A DNA stretch of 6,932 bases from an uncultured Lachnospiraceae bacterium (GCA_947305345.1 CAMZDH010000030.1:1-6932), one strand, 5' to 3'; numbered from the stretch's first letter, positions 1 through 5,957 are shown. Notes: generated from the sequence alone by a model not told the origin. Made by a program: numbers and translations.

Positions 1-31
1 AAAAAAACGCTTTTGCCACTCTCCTGCTTTT

Positions 32-60
32 TTGTAAACTGTTGGTGACAAACGTATACA
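32..60 (+). promoter_or_regulatory. Likely promoter of the acylation operon
   Basis: A -35-like TTGTAA at 32-37 and a -10-like TATACA at 55-60 are separated by 17 bases; each matches the sigma-A consensus at 4 of 6 positions. A run of six T lies at 28-33, overlapping the start of the -35 box. Transcription would start near 66-68, leaving a leader of about 55 bases before the GTG at 122. An alternative pairing is GTGACA at 45-50 with TACAAC at 68-73, but its -10 box is poorer. The -10 box overlaps the first of the phased repeats, which fits repression by the regulator encoded just downstream. Confidence 0.5.
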
Positions 61-81
61 TTTGTGATACAACTGTATACA
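53..81. promoter_or_regulatory. Candidate operator: three phased ATACA repeats
   Basis: ATACA occurs at 56-60, 67-71 and 77-81, giving start-to-start steps of 11 and 10 bases, or one DNA turn each. The outer two copies lie inside the palindrome GTATAC (54-59 and 75-80, exactly 21 bases apart). The middle copy lies inside TTGTGATACAA (62-72), an inverted TTGT/ACAA pair. All three therefore face the same side of the helix. Ribbon-helix-helix proteins often bind such short phased repeats cooperatively and regulate their own promoter. The site covers the predicted -10 box and start point and lies 41 bases before the regulator gene. That the protein binds here is inference. Confidence 0.5.
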
Positions 82-106
82 GAAACGGCATGCCCGCACG
101 GGGCAG

Positions 107-114
107 AAGAGGAG
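107..114 (+). promoter_or_regulatory. Ribosome binding site supporting the GTG start at 122
   Basis: AAGAGGAG ends seven bases before the GTG at 122. It supports this GTG as the start of the regulator gene, and the same frame offers no better ATG. Confidence 0.7.
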
Positions 115-121
115 TGTTAAG

Positions 122-322
122 GTGGCCGAAAAGAAACTTGTCATCCCGCCGAAGAAATACCGCGGACCGACCGCGGTCGTTTCCGCGCGGCTGCCGGCCG
201 ACCTCATCGCCTCGCTCGACAGGGCGGCTGAGAAGACCGGCTACAACCGGAACGAGATCATTGAGAAATGTCTCGAATACGCGATCGAGCGGCTGGACAC
301 CGAAGAAGGGAGGGCGACATGA
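122..322 (+). CDS. Ribbon-helix-helix (CopG/Arc-type) transcriptional regulator
   Basis: A 66-residue protein with the layout of a ribbon-helix-helix DNA-binding protein. After a basic N-terminus (KK at 4-5 and 11-12) comes an alternating beta strand TAVVSARL (residues 17-24) that would enter the DNA major groove as a dimer. Helix A follows (about 25-39, PADLIASLDRAAEKTG), then a turn and helix B starting at YNRNEIIEKCLEYAIERL (41-58). The length is normal for stand-alone family members. It starts with GTG behind a good ribosome binding site, and its TGA overlaps the ATG of the next gene. It is first in the operon and sits next to phased repeats, so autoregulation and control of the whole acylation operon is the natural reading. 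A plasmid-type or antitoxin role is less likely because no toxin-like gene follows. The family call is firm; the target is inferred. Confidence 0.85.
   Translation: MAEKKLVIPPKKYRGPTAVVSARLPADLIASLDRAAEKTGYNRNEIIEKCLEYAIERLDTEEGRAT
308..314 (+). promoter_or_regulatory. Ribosome binding site deciding the start at 319
   Basis: GGGAGGG ends four bases before the ATG at 319. An in-frame ATG at 268 would add 17 arginine-rich residues that overlap the regulator gene and has no comparable site, so 319 is preferred. The resulting ATGA overlap with the regulator stop indicates translational coupling. Confidence 0.75.
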
Positions 323-759
323 GAGCAAAAGCACTTGCGATGCGGAAATACGAAACGTTCTGGTGGCTGAACATCCTGCTGCCGCTTGTCTTCGGCGCGG
401 CATTGTACTGCATTCTCAATTCCGACACCTTTTTCTCGGCGATCGTGGAACGCTTTTTCGGCGCGAACGGCACGGACAGCGCGTTTCTCGAAAAGGTCTT
501 CGTCGCGGTCGCGATGTACGGCCGGGACTTCCTCTGGGCGTATTCGCTCGTTTTCGCGGTCGCAGCCTGCTTCAGAGGGACGTTCAGAGGGCTGAAAAGG
601 GCCTTTCTGATCGTGATCGGCTTCGAAACGGTCGTGGAACTGATCCGCATTTTCGTCGTCATTGAAGGCGCGTTTGACATCTGGAGCATCGTCGTGGTGC
701 TCGTCGCCAATCTGATCGCCGCGGCGGTCGTACTGATCCACGAGGGGGCATTCGCATGA
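319..759 (+). CDS. Small four-helix membrane protein, VanZ-like
   Basis: A 146-residue integral membrane protein with four predicted membrane segments at about residues 14-33, 70-85, 95-115 and 120-140. The second segment begins with the charged pair RD (69-70) in RDFLWAYSL. The third carries E103 and E107 (FETVVELIRI), followed by FDIWSIVVVLVANLIAA (119-135). This arrangement of Arg/Asp before a helix, Glu in the next helix, then F-D-I-W and a final helix resembles VanZ-like small membrane proteins, though the usual ELIQ reads ELIR here. The similarity is recalled from the family pattern and was not searched. The biochemical role of most VanZ-like proteins is unknown. Being in a surface-polymer acylation operon suggests a role in the envelope. 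The ATG at 319 is chosen by its ribosome binding site; the TGA overlaps the next ATG. Confidence 0.7.
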   Translation: MRAKALAMRKYETFWWLNILLPLVFGAALYCILNSDTFFSAIVERFFGANGTDSAFLEKVFVAVAMYGRDFLWAYSLVFAVAACFRGTFRGLKRAFLIVIGFETVVELIRIFVVIEGAFDIWSIVVVLVANLIAAAVVLIHEGAFA

Positions 760-935
760 GACAGGGCAAGAGACCGGGAAAAGCGCCCGGACTGACGGTC
801 GCGGTCATATTGGTCATCTTTCTATTCATGGCGCTGCTCAACGGCTTCGGACGCGACACGGTCCGGGAAACCGTTGAGAACGAGCGCGCGCTCGCCGCGT
901 TCGGGCTGCAGGAAACCATGGGAAACGGAGATTAA
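756..935 (+). CDS. 59-residue single-pass membrane protein
   Basis: A small open frame starting at the ATG that overlaps the previous stop (ATGA at 756-759), preceded by GAGGGGG at 742-748, and ending with TAA at 933-935. The protein has a basic N-terminus (RQGKRPGK), one strong hydrophobic helix at about residues 13-29 (LTVAVILVIFLFMALLN), then a charged tail of about 30 residues (RDTVRETVENERALAAFG) that could form an amphipathic helix. By the positive-inside rule the tail would lie outside the cell. No family is recognised. The coupled start, good ribosome binding site and lack of any other gene in this stretch support a real gene that length cut-offs may miss. It could be a small subunit or scaffold of the acylation complex, which is inference from position only. 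Confidence 0.75.
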   Translation: MRQGKRPGKAPGLTVAVILVIFLFMALLNGFGRDTVRETVENERALAAFGLQETMGNGD

Positions 936-941
936 ACCGTC

Positions 942-2036
942 ATGAAGAAACGGAGAGGCTCACACATCATCGTCATCGCGCTGATCGCCGCCGGCGCGCT
1001 GCTGTCGTGCTTTCTGACCGCGTGCCTCACGAGCGGGAACCGGCTTTCGAAAGACGCGTCGCTCGTCGCCTGGGTGCGGAATATGGACACGAAGGACGTC
1101 CGCGAAGCGGCTATCGCGATCCGCTCGGTCGAGAACTCGAGGAAGGAATCCTCTTTGGAAGAGTCCCGGAAGGAGTCCGCGTCCGCGCAGTCGTCGATCG
1201 ACGAATCGCTTTCGATCTCGGAATCCGAATCGCTCGTCATCTATGAATCGGAATCCTGGGAGGAAATGCTGTCATCGATCGCGGAATCGATCGCCACGGG
1301 CGGCACGCCGACCGGCAAAATGGCGCCCGGCAAGGTCTTTACGGTCGGCGACGAAGCGATTCCATTGATCCGCCAGCTCTTTTCGGACGTCGTCGTCCTC
1401 GGGAACTCGCGGGCAAAAAGCGTCCTGGACTCCGGGATCCTGACGGAGCGGACCGTGCTTTATCAATGGGCGGCGCACATGGACGAGATCACCGACATGG
1501 TGACGCAGGCCGCTTCTTTGCAGCGCGGCAAGGCGCTTTTTATAATGGGCGTTAACGACCTCGGCTACTATATGGCCAATGTGGAAAAATGGCGGCGGGA
1601 TTACATCGCGATGATCGACCTCTTCCGGTCGATCAATCCGGACGCGGAGATCTATCTGCAGGAGATCATCCCGATCAACGAAAACTACCGTTACCGCTGG
1701 CACAACATGGACCGCGTGGTGCGTTATAATGAAGTGCTTTACGAGATCGCCGAGGCGACCGGCACGACCGTCGTCCGCGTCACCGATTTCGCGTTCCCGG
1801 AGTTTTTAAACGACGACACCGGCGCGCATTACGACAAGCGCTTCCATTTCTACTGGGCGCAGACGCTTGCGAACCAGATGGGGCTCTTTGAAGGGCATGA
1901 GCCGGAGCCTGAGGAAGCGGTCGAAGAGAGCGGCTCCGCGGCGGACGAAGAGACGACCGGGGAAGACGCCCTCGAAGAAGAGGAGACAACAGGACCGGCG
2001 TCCGAAGAGACGACGGGGCAGGGAGGTGCCGGATGA
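942..2036 (+). CDS. SGNH/GDSL-type extracellular lipoprotein with altered catalytic motifs
   Basis: A 364-residue exported protein. KKRR is followed by a hydrophobic stretch (8-27) ending in a lipobox-like L25-T-A-C28; L20-L-S-C23 is a second option. So it is probably a lipoprotein, or else membrane-anchored. Residues 62-116 form a Ser/Glu-rich spacer. The SGNH domain runs from about 130 to 315. Block I reads G154-N-S156-R where the family has GDS(R). Block III is intact as G203-V-N-D206. The C-terminal His is in DTGAHYD (H296) or DKRFHF (H302), and in both cases an Asp lies four residues before the His instead of three (DxxH). The last 48 residues are acidic with three ETTG motifs. SGNH proteins next to MBOAT genes usually transfer or remove O-acetyl groups on glycans. 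Here catalysis may be reduced or altered. GGAG at 927-930 is the likely ribosome binding site; the stop overlaps the next start. Confidence 0.85.
   Translation: MKKRRGSHIIVIALIAAGALLSCFLTACLTSGNRLSKDASLVAWVRNMDTKDVREAAIAIRSVENSRKESSLEESRKESASAQSSIDESLSISESESLVIYESESWEEMLSSIAESIATGGTPTGKMAPGKVFTVGDEAIPLIRQLFSDVVVLGNSRAKSVLDSGILTERTVLYQWAAHMDEITDMVTQAASLQRGKALFIMGVNDLGYYMANVEKWRRDYIAMIDLFRSINPDAEIYLQEIIPINENYRYRWHNMDRVVRYNEVLYEIAEATGTTVVRVTDFAFPEFLNDDTGAHYDKRFHFYWAQTLANQMGLFEGHEPEPEEAVEESGSAADEETTGEDALEEEETTGPASEETTGQGGAG
1125..1289 (+). repeat. Ser/Glu-rich low-complexity spacer in the SGNH lipoprotein
   Basis: Residues 62-116 of the lipoprotein are dominated by Ser and Glu in short repeats (SRKESSLEESRKES, then SESES and ESESWEE). 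TCG/TCC and GAA codons alternate, giving the DNA an irregular GAATC/GAAGAGTC periodicity. The stretch is probably a flexible or partly helical linker holding the SGNH domain away from the membrane or cell wall. Confidence 0.7.
1890..2033 (+). repeat. Acidic C-terminal tail with three ETTG motifs
   Basis: Residues 317-364 are rich in Glu with scattered Gly, Ala and Thr, and carry ETTG three times (337-340, 348-351, 356-359). The composition matches the Thr/Glu/Pro linker of the second SGNH protein of the operon. It is likely a disordered extracellular tail. No sortase motif or membrane anchor follows it. Confidence 0.65.
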
Positions 2037-2527
2037 AGAGCGCATTGATCAAGATCGGCCTCATCATATTGCTTGCGGCGGTGCTCTTCGCGGTGACCTT
2101 TGAGCGGCAGCCGAAGGACGTACCGCTTTCGGAGATCGAAGAGGCCTTCGAAACCGAACTTGAAGAAGGGAAAATGGAACGGTACGGCGATATGAAGCTT
2201 CGCCGTGAGTTCTCGCTCCTTTCGGAAGACTTCGCCGAAACCGTCTATTACGGGCAGAGCGACACGATGTCCGTCGGCGTCTTCCTCGTATTGAAATGCG
2301 TGCCGGGCGCCGGCACGAAGGCGGCCCGCCAGGCGGTCGACGATTACCTCGCCGCCCAGAAGGAAGCCTTTGAGGGCTACGGCGCGAGCCAGACCGCACT
2401 CATCAACGCGGCCGTGATCTACGAAAAAGGAGACTACGTCGCATTGTTCGTTTCGGAACGGGCGGCTGAGTGGTATGAAAAACTCATCACGTTACTGGAG
2501 GGCAAGTCATGGTTTTCTCGAGTCTGA
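2033..2527 (+). CDS. DUF4358 family membrane-anchored protein
   Basis: A 164-residue protein with one N-terminal membrane helix (about residues 4-22, LIKIGLIILLAAVLFAV) and a soluble domain that would lie outside the cell. The domain ends in the pattern I associate with DUF4358: a helix DDYLAAQKEAFEGYG (103-117) followed by Q120, then NAAVIYEKGDYVALFVSE (125-142), a strand-turn-strand with the G-D-Y turn, and a closing helix. The function of the family is not known, but it recurs beside MBOAT and SGNH genes in Clostridia, which fits an accessory role in surface-polymer acylation. GGGAGG at 2021-2026 lies six bases before the ATG, which overlaps the upstream stop. The 3' end overlaps the MBOAT gene by 19 bases in another frame. 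Confidence 0.8.
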   Translation: MKSALIKIGLIILLAAVLFAVTFERQPKDVPLSEIEEAFETELEEGKMERYGDMKLRREFSLLSEDFAETVYYGQSDTMSVGVFLVLKCVPGAGTKAARQAVDDYLAAQKEAFEGYGASQTALINAAVIYEKGDYVALFVSERAAEWYEKLITLLEGKSWFSRV

Positions 2528-3885
2528 CGTTCCTGCTCCTGTTCCTGCCGGTAACGCTGTTCTTCTATTATCTTTTGCCGCGGAAGGCGGGGAATGTTGT
2601 GCTGGTCCTCATGAGCCTCGTGTTCTACGCGTGGGGCGAGCCGGTCTATGTGCTCCTCATGATGTACAGCATTCTGTTCAACTACCTGATGGGACGGGAG
2701 ATCGAACGCGTGCCGGGGCGGAAGAAATGGACGCTCGCGTTCACGGTCGTCGTGAACGTCCTGCTCCTCGGCTTCTTCAAGTATTACGGCTTCGTCGTGA
2801 ACAACCTGAACAGCCTGTTGCATCTGTCCATTCCGGTCCGCGACCTGCCGCTCCCGATCGGCATTTCGTTTTACACCTTCCAGGCGATGTCGTACGTCAT
2901 CGACCTCTACCGCGGCAAGGTAAAGGCGCAGCGGAACATCATCAAATTCGCGTGCTACATCACGATGTTCCCGCAGCTGATCGCGGGCCCGATCGTCCGG
3001 TACGCGGACATCGAAGCGCAGCTGAGCGACCGTTCGGTGACGCTCGCGAAGCTCGGAAAAGGCGCGCTCCGGTTCGTCGCTGGCCTCGCGAAAAAGGTGC
3101 TGATCGCGAACCTCGCGGGGAATCTCTTCGAATCGATCCACGCGGAAGCGAGCCTGTCGGTCCTGTCCTCCTGGCTCGGGACCTTCGCCTACACCTTCCA
3201 GATCTACTTCGATTTCAGCGGATATTCGGATATGGCGATCGGCCTCGGGCAGATGCTCGGCTTCGACTTCCCGGAGAACTTCAATTATCCGTACATCGCG
3301 ACGAGCGTCACGGATTTCTGGCGGCGCTGGCACATTTCGCTCGGCACCTGGTTCCGGGAATACGTCTATATTCCGCTCGGCGGCAACCGGGTCAAGGTCG
3401 TCCGGCACCTGTTCAACATTCTAATCGTCTGGCTTTTGACCGGACTCTGGCACGGCGCCGGCTGGAACTTCCTGCTCTGGGGGCTGTATTACGCGGTTCT
3501 GCTGATCCTGGACAAATACCTGTTTTCCAAGATCAAGATCTGGAAGGGCATCCGCATTTTCTTCACGCTGATCCTCGTGATGCTCGGGTGGGTGCTGTTC
3601 TATTCGGAATCGATCCCGGAGATCGTCCGCGTCGTGCAGGCGATGTTCGGCTTCGGAAACGGGCTCTACGACACGGCGGGCATGCATTATCTTCTGACCG
3701 GCGGGCCGCTTTTACTCATCGCGGCCTTCGGTTCGACGCCGCTTCTGAAAATGCTGTCGCAGCGGACCAAGGGGTCGCTTGCCGGCCGGATCGCGGTCTA
3801 CGTCCTCGCCGTCGCGGTGTTTGCGCTTTCCGTCCTGTTCTTAGTGACGGAGAACTACAACCCGTTCCTGTATTTCAGATTCTAA
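2509..3885 (+). CDS. MBOAT family O-acyltransferase (AlgI/DltB type)
   Basis: A 458-residue polytopic membrane protein of normal length for the AlgI/DltB branch of membrane-bound O-acyltransferases. These proteins take an acyl group, usually acetyl, from a cytoplasmic donor and pass it across the membrane for attachment to an extracellular glycan or teichoic acid. Family landmarks appear in order: LPIGISFYTFQAMSYVID (115-132), MFPQLIAGPIVRY (153-165), the DFSGYSDMAIGLGQMLGF segment (235-252), FWRRWHISLGTWFREY (270-285) with H275, YIPLGGNR (287-294), and LTGLWHGAGWNFLLWG (310-325) with the invariant histidine H315. GGAGGG at 2497-2502 lies six bases before the ATG. It is the core enzyme of the operon: the DHHW and SGNH proteins downstream and the SGNH lipoprotein upstream are typical partners, analogous to AlgJ/AlgX and PatB. 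Acetyl as the acyl group is inferred. Confidence 0.95.
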   Translation: MVFSSLTFLLLFLPVTLFFYYLLPRKAGNVVLVLMSLVFYAWGEPVYVLLMMYSILFNYLMGREIERVPGRKKWTLAFTVVVNVLLLGFFKYYGFVVNNLNSLLHLSIPVRDLPLPIGISFYTFQAMSYVIDLYRGKVKAQRNIIKFACYITMFPQLIAGPIVRYADIEAQLSDRSVTLAKLGKGALRFVAGLAKKVLIANLAGNLFESIHAEASLSVLSSWLGTFAYTFQIYFDFSGYSDMAIGLGQMLGFDFPENFNYPYIATSVTDFWRRWHISLGTWFREYVYIPLGGNRVKVVRHLFNILIVWLLTGLWHGAGWNFLLWGLYYAVLLILDKYLFSKIKIWKGIRIFFTLILVMLGWVLFYSESIPEIVRVVQAMFGFGNGLYDTAGMHYLLTGGPLLLIAAFGSTPLLKMLSQRTKGSLAGRIAVYVLAVAVFALSVLFLVTENYNPFLYFRF

Positions 3886-3887
3886 GG

Positions 3888-3894
3888 AAGGAGG
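3888..3894 (+). promoter_or_regulatory. Near-consensus ribosome binding site of the DHHW gene
   Basis: AAGGAGG ends six bases before the ATG at 3901 and starts two bases after the MBOAT stop. The 15-base gap has no room for a promoter or terminator. Confidence 0.8.
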
Positions 3895-3900
3895 CAGAGC

Positions 3901-5067
3901 ATGAGAAACAAGCGAAGAGGAAAAGCGCTGAAAACGTTTCAGAAGGTGTTTGCCGTGACCTTCCTCGTACTCATCGCGGGGATGATCGCCGGGGAGGCCG
4001 CAATGCCGGACCGGACGTATTCCCCGGTGGAAAAGCGGATGCTTTCGCAGTTTCCGGCCTTCAGCCGCGAGCGCCTGTTTTCCGGCGATTTCATGAGCGG
4101 AATGGAGGACTACGCGAAGGATCAGTTCCCGTATAGGGATCTTCTGATGAAGATCAAGACCGAGGGGCTCCGTCTCGCGGGGCAGAATGAATCGCAGGGC
4201 GTCTTCTACATGAAGAACGGCGCGCTTGCGGAGGCGTTTACAATGCCGGACGCGGCAAAAACGGCTGAAACGACGCGGGAGATCAATGCATTCTATCAGC
4301 GGACCGGGCAGGCGGAGCATTATTTCCTGCTTGTGCCGACCGCGGTGAGCATTGACCGGGAGGAGCTTCCGGATTATGCGCTGACCGACGATCAGGACGC
4401 GTACATGGACGCGTTCTTCAACGCGCTGCCGGCCAAAATGCAGAAGGTGGACGTCCGGGAAGCCTTCCAGGGGAGTTCGGAGCATATTTATTACCGCACA
4501 GACCATAACTGGACAACGGAGGGAGCCTATCTTGCGGCGAAGGCGCTTTACCGGGCGATGGAGATCGACAACGAATACGCCTTCAGCGGCGGCACCGTCG
4601 CGAACGACTTCGTCGGATCGCTCGCCGCGAAGAGCGGTTTCACGCCGAAGACCGCGGACGCGATCACGCTTTACAAGCTCGATCACATCCCGGAGAATGA
4701 TTTCTATTACACCGTCAGTTACGAGATGGAGCATGAGATGAAGGCGACGGTCTACGACGCGGCCGCGCTGGACGGCGACGACCCCTACGAGGTCTTCTTC
4801 GGCGGCAACCACCCGCTGATCCGGATCGAGACCTCGCTTGACAGCGACCGGCATCTCCTCATCTTCAAGGATTCCTACGCGAACGCGCTGATCCCGTTCC
4901 TCGTGCCGTATTTCAAGACGGTGACGGTCGTGGATCCGCGCTATTACGGGGAGGACATCGATCTTCTGGTGTCGGAGAACGAATTTACAGACATTCTGTA
5001 TGTCTATAATGCGAACACGCTGAGCACGGATGCCGCGCTCGCGACGGTATTGAGAAACGATCAGTAA
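3901..5067 (+). CDS. DHHW family protein, AlgJ/AlgX-like SGNH-fold O-acetyltransferase candidate
   Basis: A 388-residue protein of usual DHHW family length. A basic N-terminus (RNKRRGK) and a membrane helix (about 14-31) anchor it outside the cell. It then has SPVEKRMLSQFPAFS (41-55), typical of the start of AlgJ/AlgX-like domains, and YAKDQFPYRD (71-80). The naming motif, at 200-205, reads T-D-H-N-W-T, so the third residue is Asn instead of His (D201, H202, N203, W204). A nucleophile block IFKDSYANALIPFL (321-334) supplies S325. By analogy with AlgJ/AlgX, Asp-His and this Ser would form the catalytic triad that transfers acyl groups from the MBOAT partner to the polysaccharide. The Asp and His expected for catalysis are kept. 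The gene starts 15 bases after the MBOAT stop, the classic pairing. Confidence 0.9.
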   Translation: MRNKRRGKALKTFQKVFAVTFLVLIAGMIAGEAAMPDRTYSPVEKRMLSQFPAFSRERLFSGDFMSGMEDYAKDQFPYRDLLMKIKTEGLRLAGQNESQGVFYMKNGALAEAFTMPDAAKTAETTREINAFYQRTGQAEHYFLLVPTAVSIDREELPDYALTDDQDAYMDAFFNALPAKMQKVDVREAFQGSSEHIYYRTDHNWTTEGAYLAAKALYRAMEIDNEYAFSGGTVANDFVGSLAAKSGFTPKTADAITLYKLDHIPENDFYYTVSYEMEHEMKATVYDAAALDGDDPYEVFFGGNHPLIRIETSLDSDRHLLIFKDSYANALIPFLVPYFKTVTVVDPRYYGEDIDLLVSENEFTDILYVYNANTLSTDAALATVLRNDQ

Positions 5068-5079
5068 CAGGAGGACCGT

Positions 5080-5904
5080 ATGCTCTCAAAGATATTGAAA
5101 TATGCGATCGTCGTGCTGGCAGCCGCGCTCGCCGTATTGCTTGCGGCGCTTCTCATCCCCGACAGAAGAGGCCCCGCAGAGCCCGGCACGAAGGCGCCGG
5201 AAACGACGGCGGCGACCGAAGCCCCGGAAGAGACGGGCGGTGATGAGACGACCGCGCCGGAAGAGACGACGGAACCGGAGACAACGGCGCCTGAGACAAC
5301 GGTGCCCGAAACGACCGTGCCGGAAACGACGTCGGAACCGAAGGAACTCGCCTGGGACGTCGCGTTCGTCGGCGATTCGAGGACCGTCTTCATGGGGACC
5401 TCGGAAATCAACGGCGTCACGGGTGCCGGCATCCTGCCGGAAAGCGCGCTTTTCGCGACCTACGGCGGCCAGCTCGTTGATGACAGCGCGTTTGAGAACG
5501 CGGAAAACGCGGCGCTCTGCGGCCGGCGCAAGGCGGTCTTCTGGTACGGCGTCAACGATGTGCAGATGAATCCGGAGCGGGACAACGCGGACGTCTTTGT
5601 CGCGAACTACGACCGGGTCATCGAGGTCTTCCATCAGTGGACGCAGGAAATGGAGATCATTTTCCTCTCGGTCGTCGACGCCGCGGTGGACGAAAAGGAT
5701 TACTATCCGGGGCAGCGGGAAAACGTCGCCGCCTATAACGAAGCGCTGAAGGCCTACGCCGAAGCAAACGGCTATACGTTCATCGACCTCACGCCGCTTG
5801 CCGGCGAAAACCCCGACGAATGGATGCTGCCGGACCGCATCCACTTCACGGACGAGTTTTACGCGCGTCTCCTTCCGTTCCTCCGGGAAAAGATCGGCTT
5901 CTGA
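5080..5904 (+). CDS. Membrane-anchored SGNH/GDSL hydrolase or acetyltransferase with intact triad
   Basis: A 274-residue protein with a signal-anchor helix (about 8-26, no lipobox), a Thr/Glu/Pro-rich linker (31-88) and an SGNH domain (90-274). All motifs are intact: block I FVGDSRTV with G98-D-S100-R, a glycine pair in YGGQ (128-131) as the block II candidate, G157-V-N-D160, and the C-terminal D252-R-I-H255. S100, D252 and H255 would form the triad, with G129/G130 and N159 in the oxyanion hole. In the family, such enzymes add or remove acetyl groups on surface glycans. Beside MBOAT and DHHW genes it may be a second acyl acceptor enzyme or an esterase that trims the product. AGGAGG at 5069-5074 lies five bases before the ATG, 12 bases after the DHHW stop. 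It appears to be the last gene of the operon, but no hairpin-plus-T-run terminator is visible. Confidence 0.9.
   Translation: MLSKILKYAIVVLAAALAVLLAALLIPDRRGPAEPGTKAPETTAATEAPEETGGDETTAPEETTEPETTAPETTVPETTVPETTSEPKELAWDVAFVGDSRTVFMGTSEINGVTGAGILPESALFATYGGQLVDDSAFENAENAALCGRRKAVFWYGVNDVQMNPERDNADVFVANYDRVIEVFHQWTQEMEIIFLSVVDAAVDEKDYYPGQRENVAAYNEALKAYAEANGYTFIDLTPLAGENPDEWMLPDRIHFTDEFYARLLPFLREKIGF
5200..5331 (+). repeat. ETT repeat linker of the second SGNH protein
   Basis: Residues 41-84 hold seven ETT units, mostly in the form (A/V/E)PETT, encoded by varied GAA/GAG and ACG/ACA/ACC codons. The mixed codons show that the amino-acid pattern is kept, not just a recent DNA slippage event. The segment is likely a disordered spacer, possibly a site for O-glycosylation, holding the SGNH domain out from the membrane. 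Confidence 0.8.
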
Positions 5905-5917
5905 GAACCGCCGCGCC

Positions 5918-5947
5918 TTGACATTACATTGAAATATTTAGTAAAAT
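5918..5947 (+). promoter_or_regulatory. Strong sigma-A-type promoter of the AAA+ gene
   Basis: A perfect TTGACA (5918-5923) is followed after 18 bases by TAAAAT (5942-5947, 5 of 6 matches). The surrounding stretch 5924-5952 is strikingly AT-rich in a GC-rich window. Transcription would start near 5953-5956. It lies 13 bases after the SGNH stop, so the AAA+ gene is a separate transcription unit or at least has its own promoter. Confidence 0.75.
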
Positions 5948-5957
5948 ATAAACTCTA

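Noticed and set aside
1..33. Possible terminator of an upstream gene (A run at 1-7, T run at 28-33)
   Set aside because: The A and T runs could pair only weakly, and no GC stem lies directly before the T run. Any upstream gene is outside the window.
268..318. Upstream ATG extending the VanZ-like gene by 17 residues
   Set aside because: The extension is arginine-rich, overlaps the regulator and lacks the ribosome binding site that the ATG at 319 has.
42..665. + strand frame of 207 codons over the regulator and VanZ-like genes
   Set aside because: The Arg/Ser-rich product has no domain and overlaps two genes with good starts and recognisable folds.
2434..3408. Minus-strand frame of 324 codons opposite the MBOAT gene
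   Set aside because: The product is an unstructured mix of Arg, Asp, Glu and His, the antisense image of a GC-rich membrane protein. The MBOAT gene has unmistakable motifs on the + strand.
2475..4136. Long + strand frame of 553 codons spanning the MBOAT and DHHW genes
   Set aside because: It overlaps two clear family members in another frame. Its product is rich in Arg, Pro and His with no domain, membrane pattern or ribosome binding site, as expected from an off-frame reading of GC-rich genes.
3841..4854. Minus-strand frame of 337 codons opposite the DHHW gene
   Set aside because: It is an antisense shadow with no recognisable domain and no supporting ribosome binding site; the + strand gene is well supported.
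5200..5331. CRISPR-like or tandem DNA repeat array
   Set aside because: The repetition is at the amino-acid level (ETT) inside a coding frame, with varied codons and no regular spacers.
5886..5917. Possible terminator after the second SGNH gene
   Set aside because: TTCT and AGAA around the stop codon are separated by one base, too close for a loop, and no T run follows.
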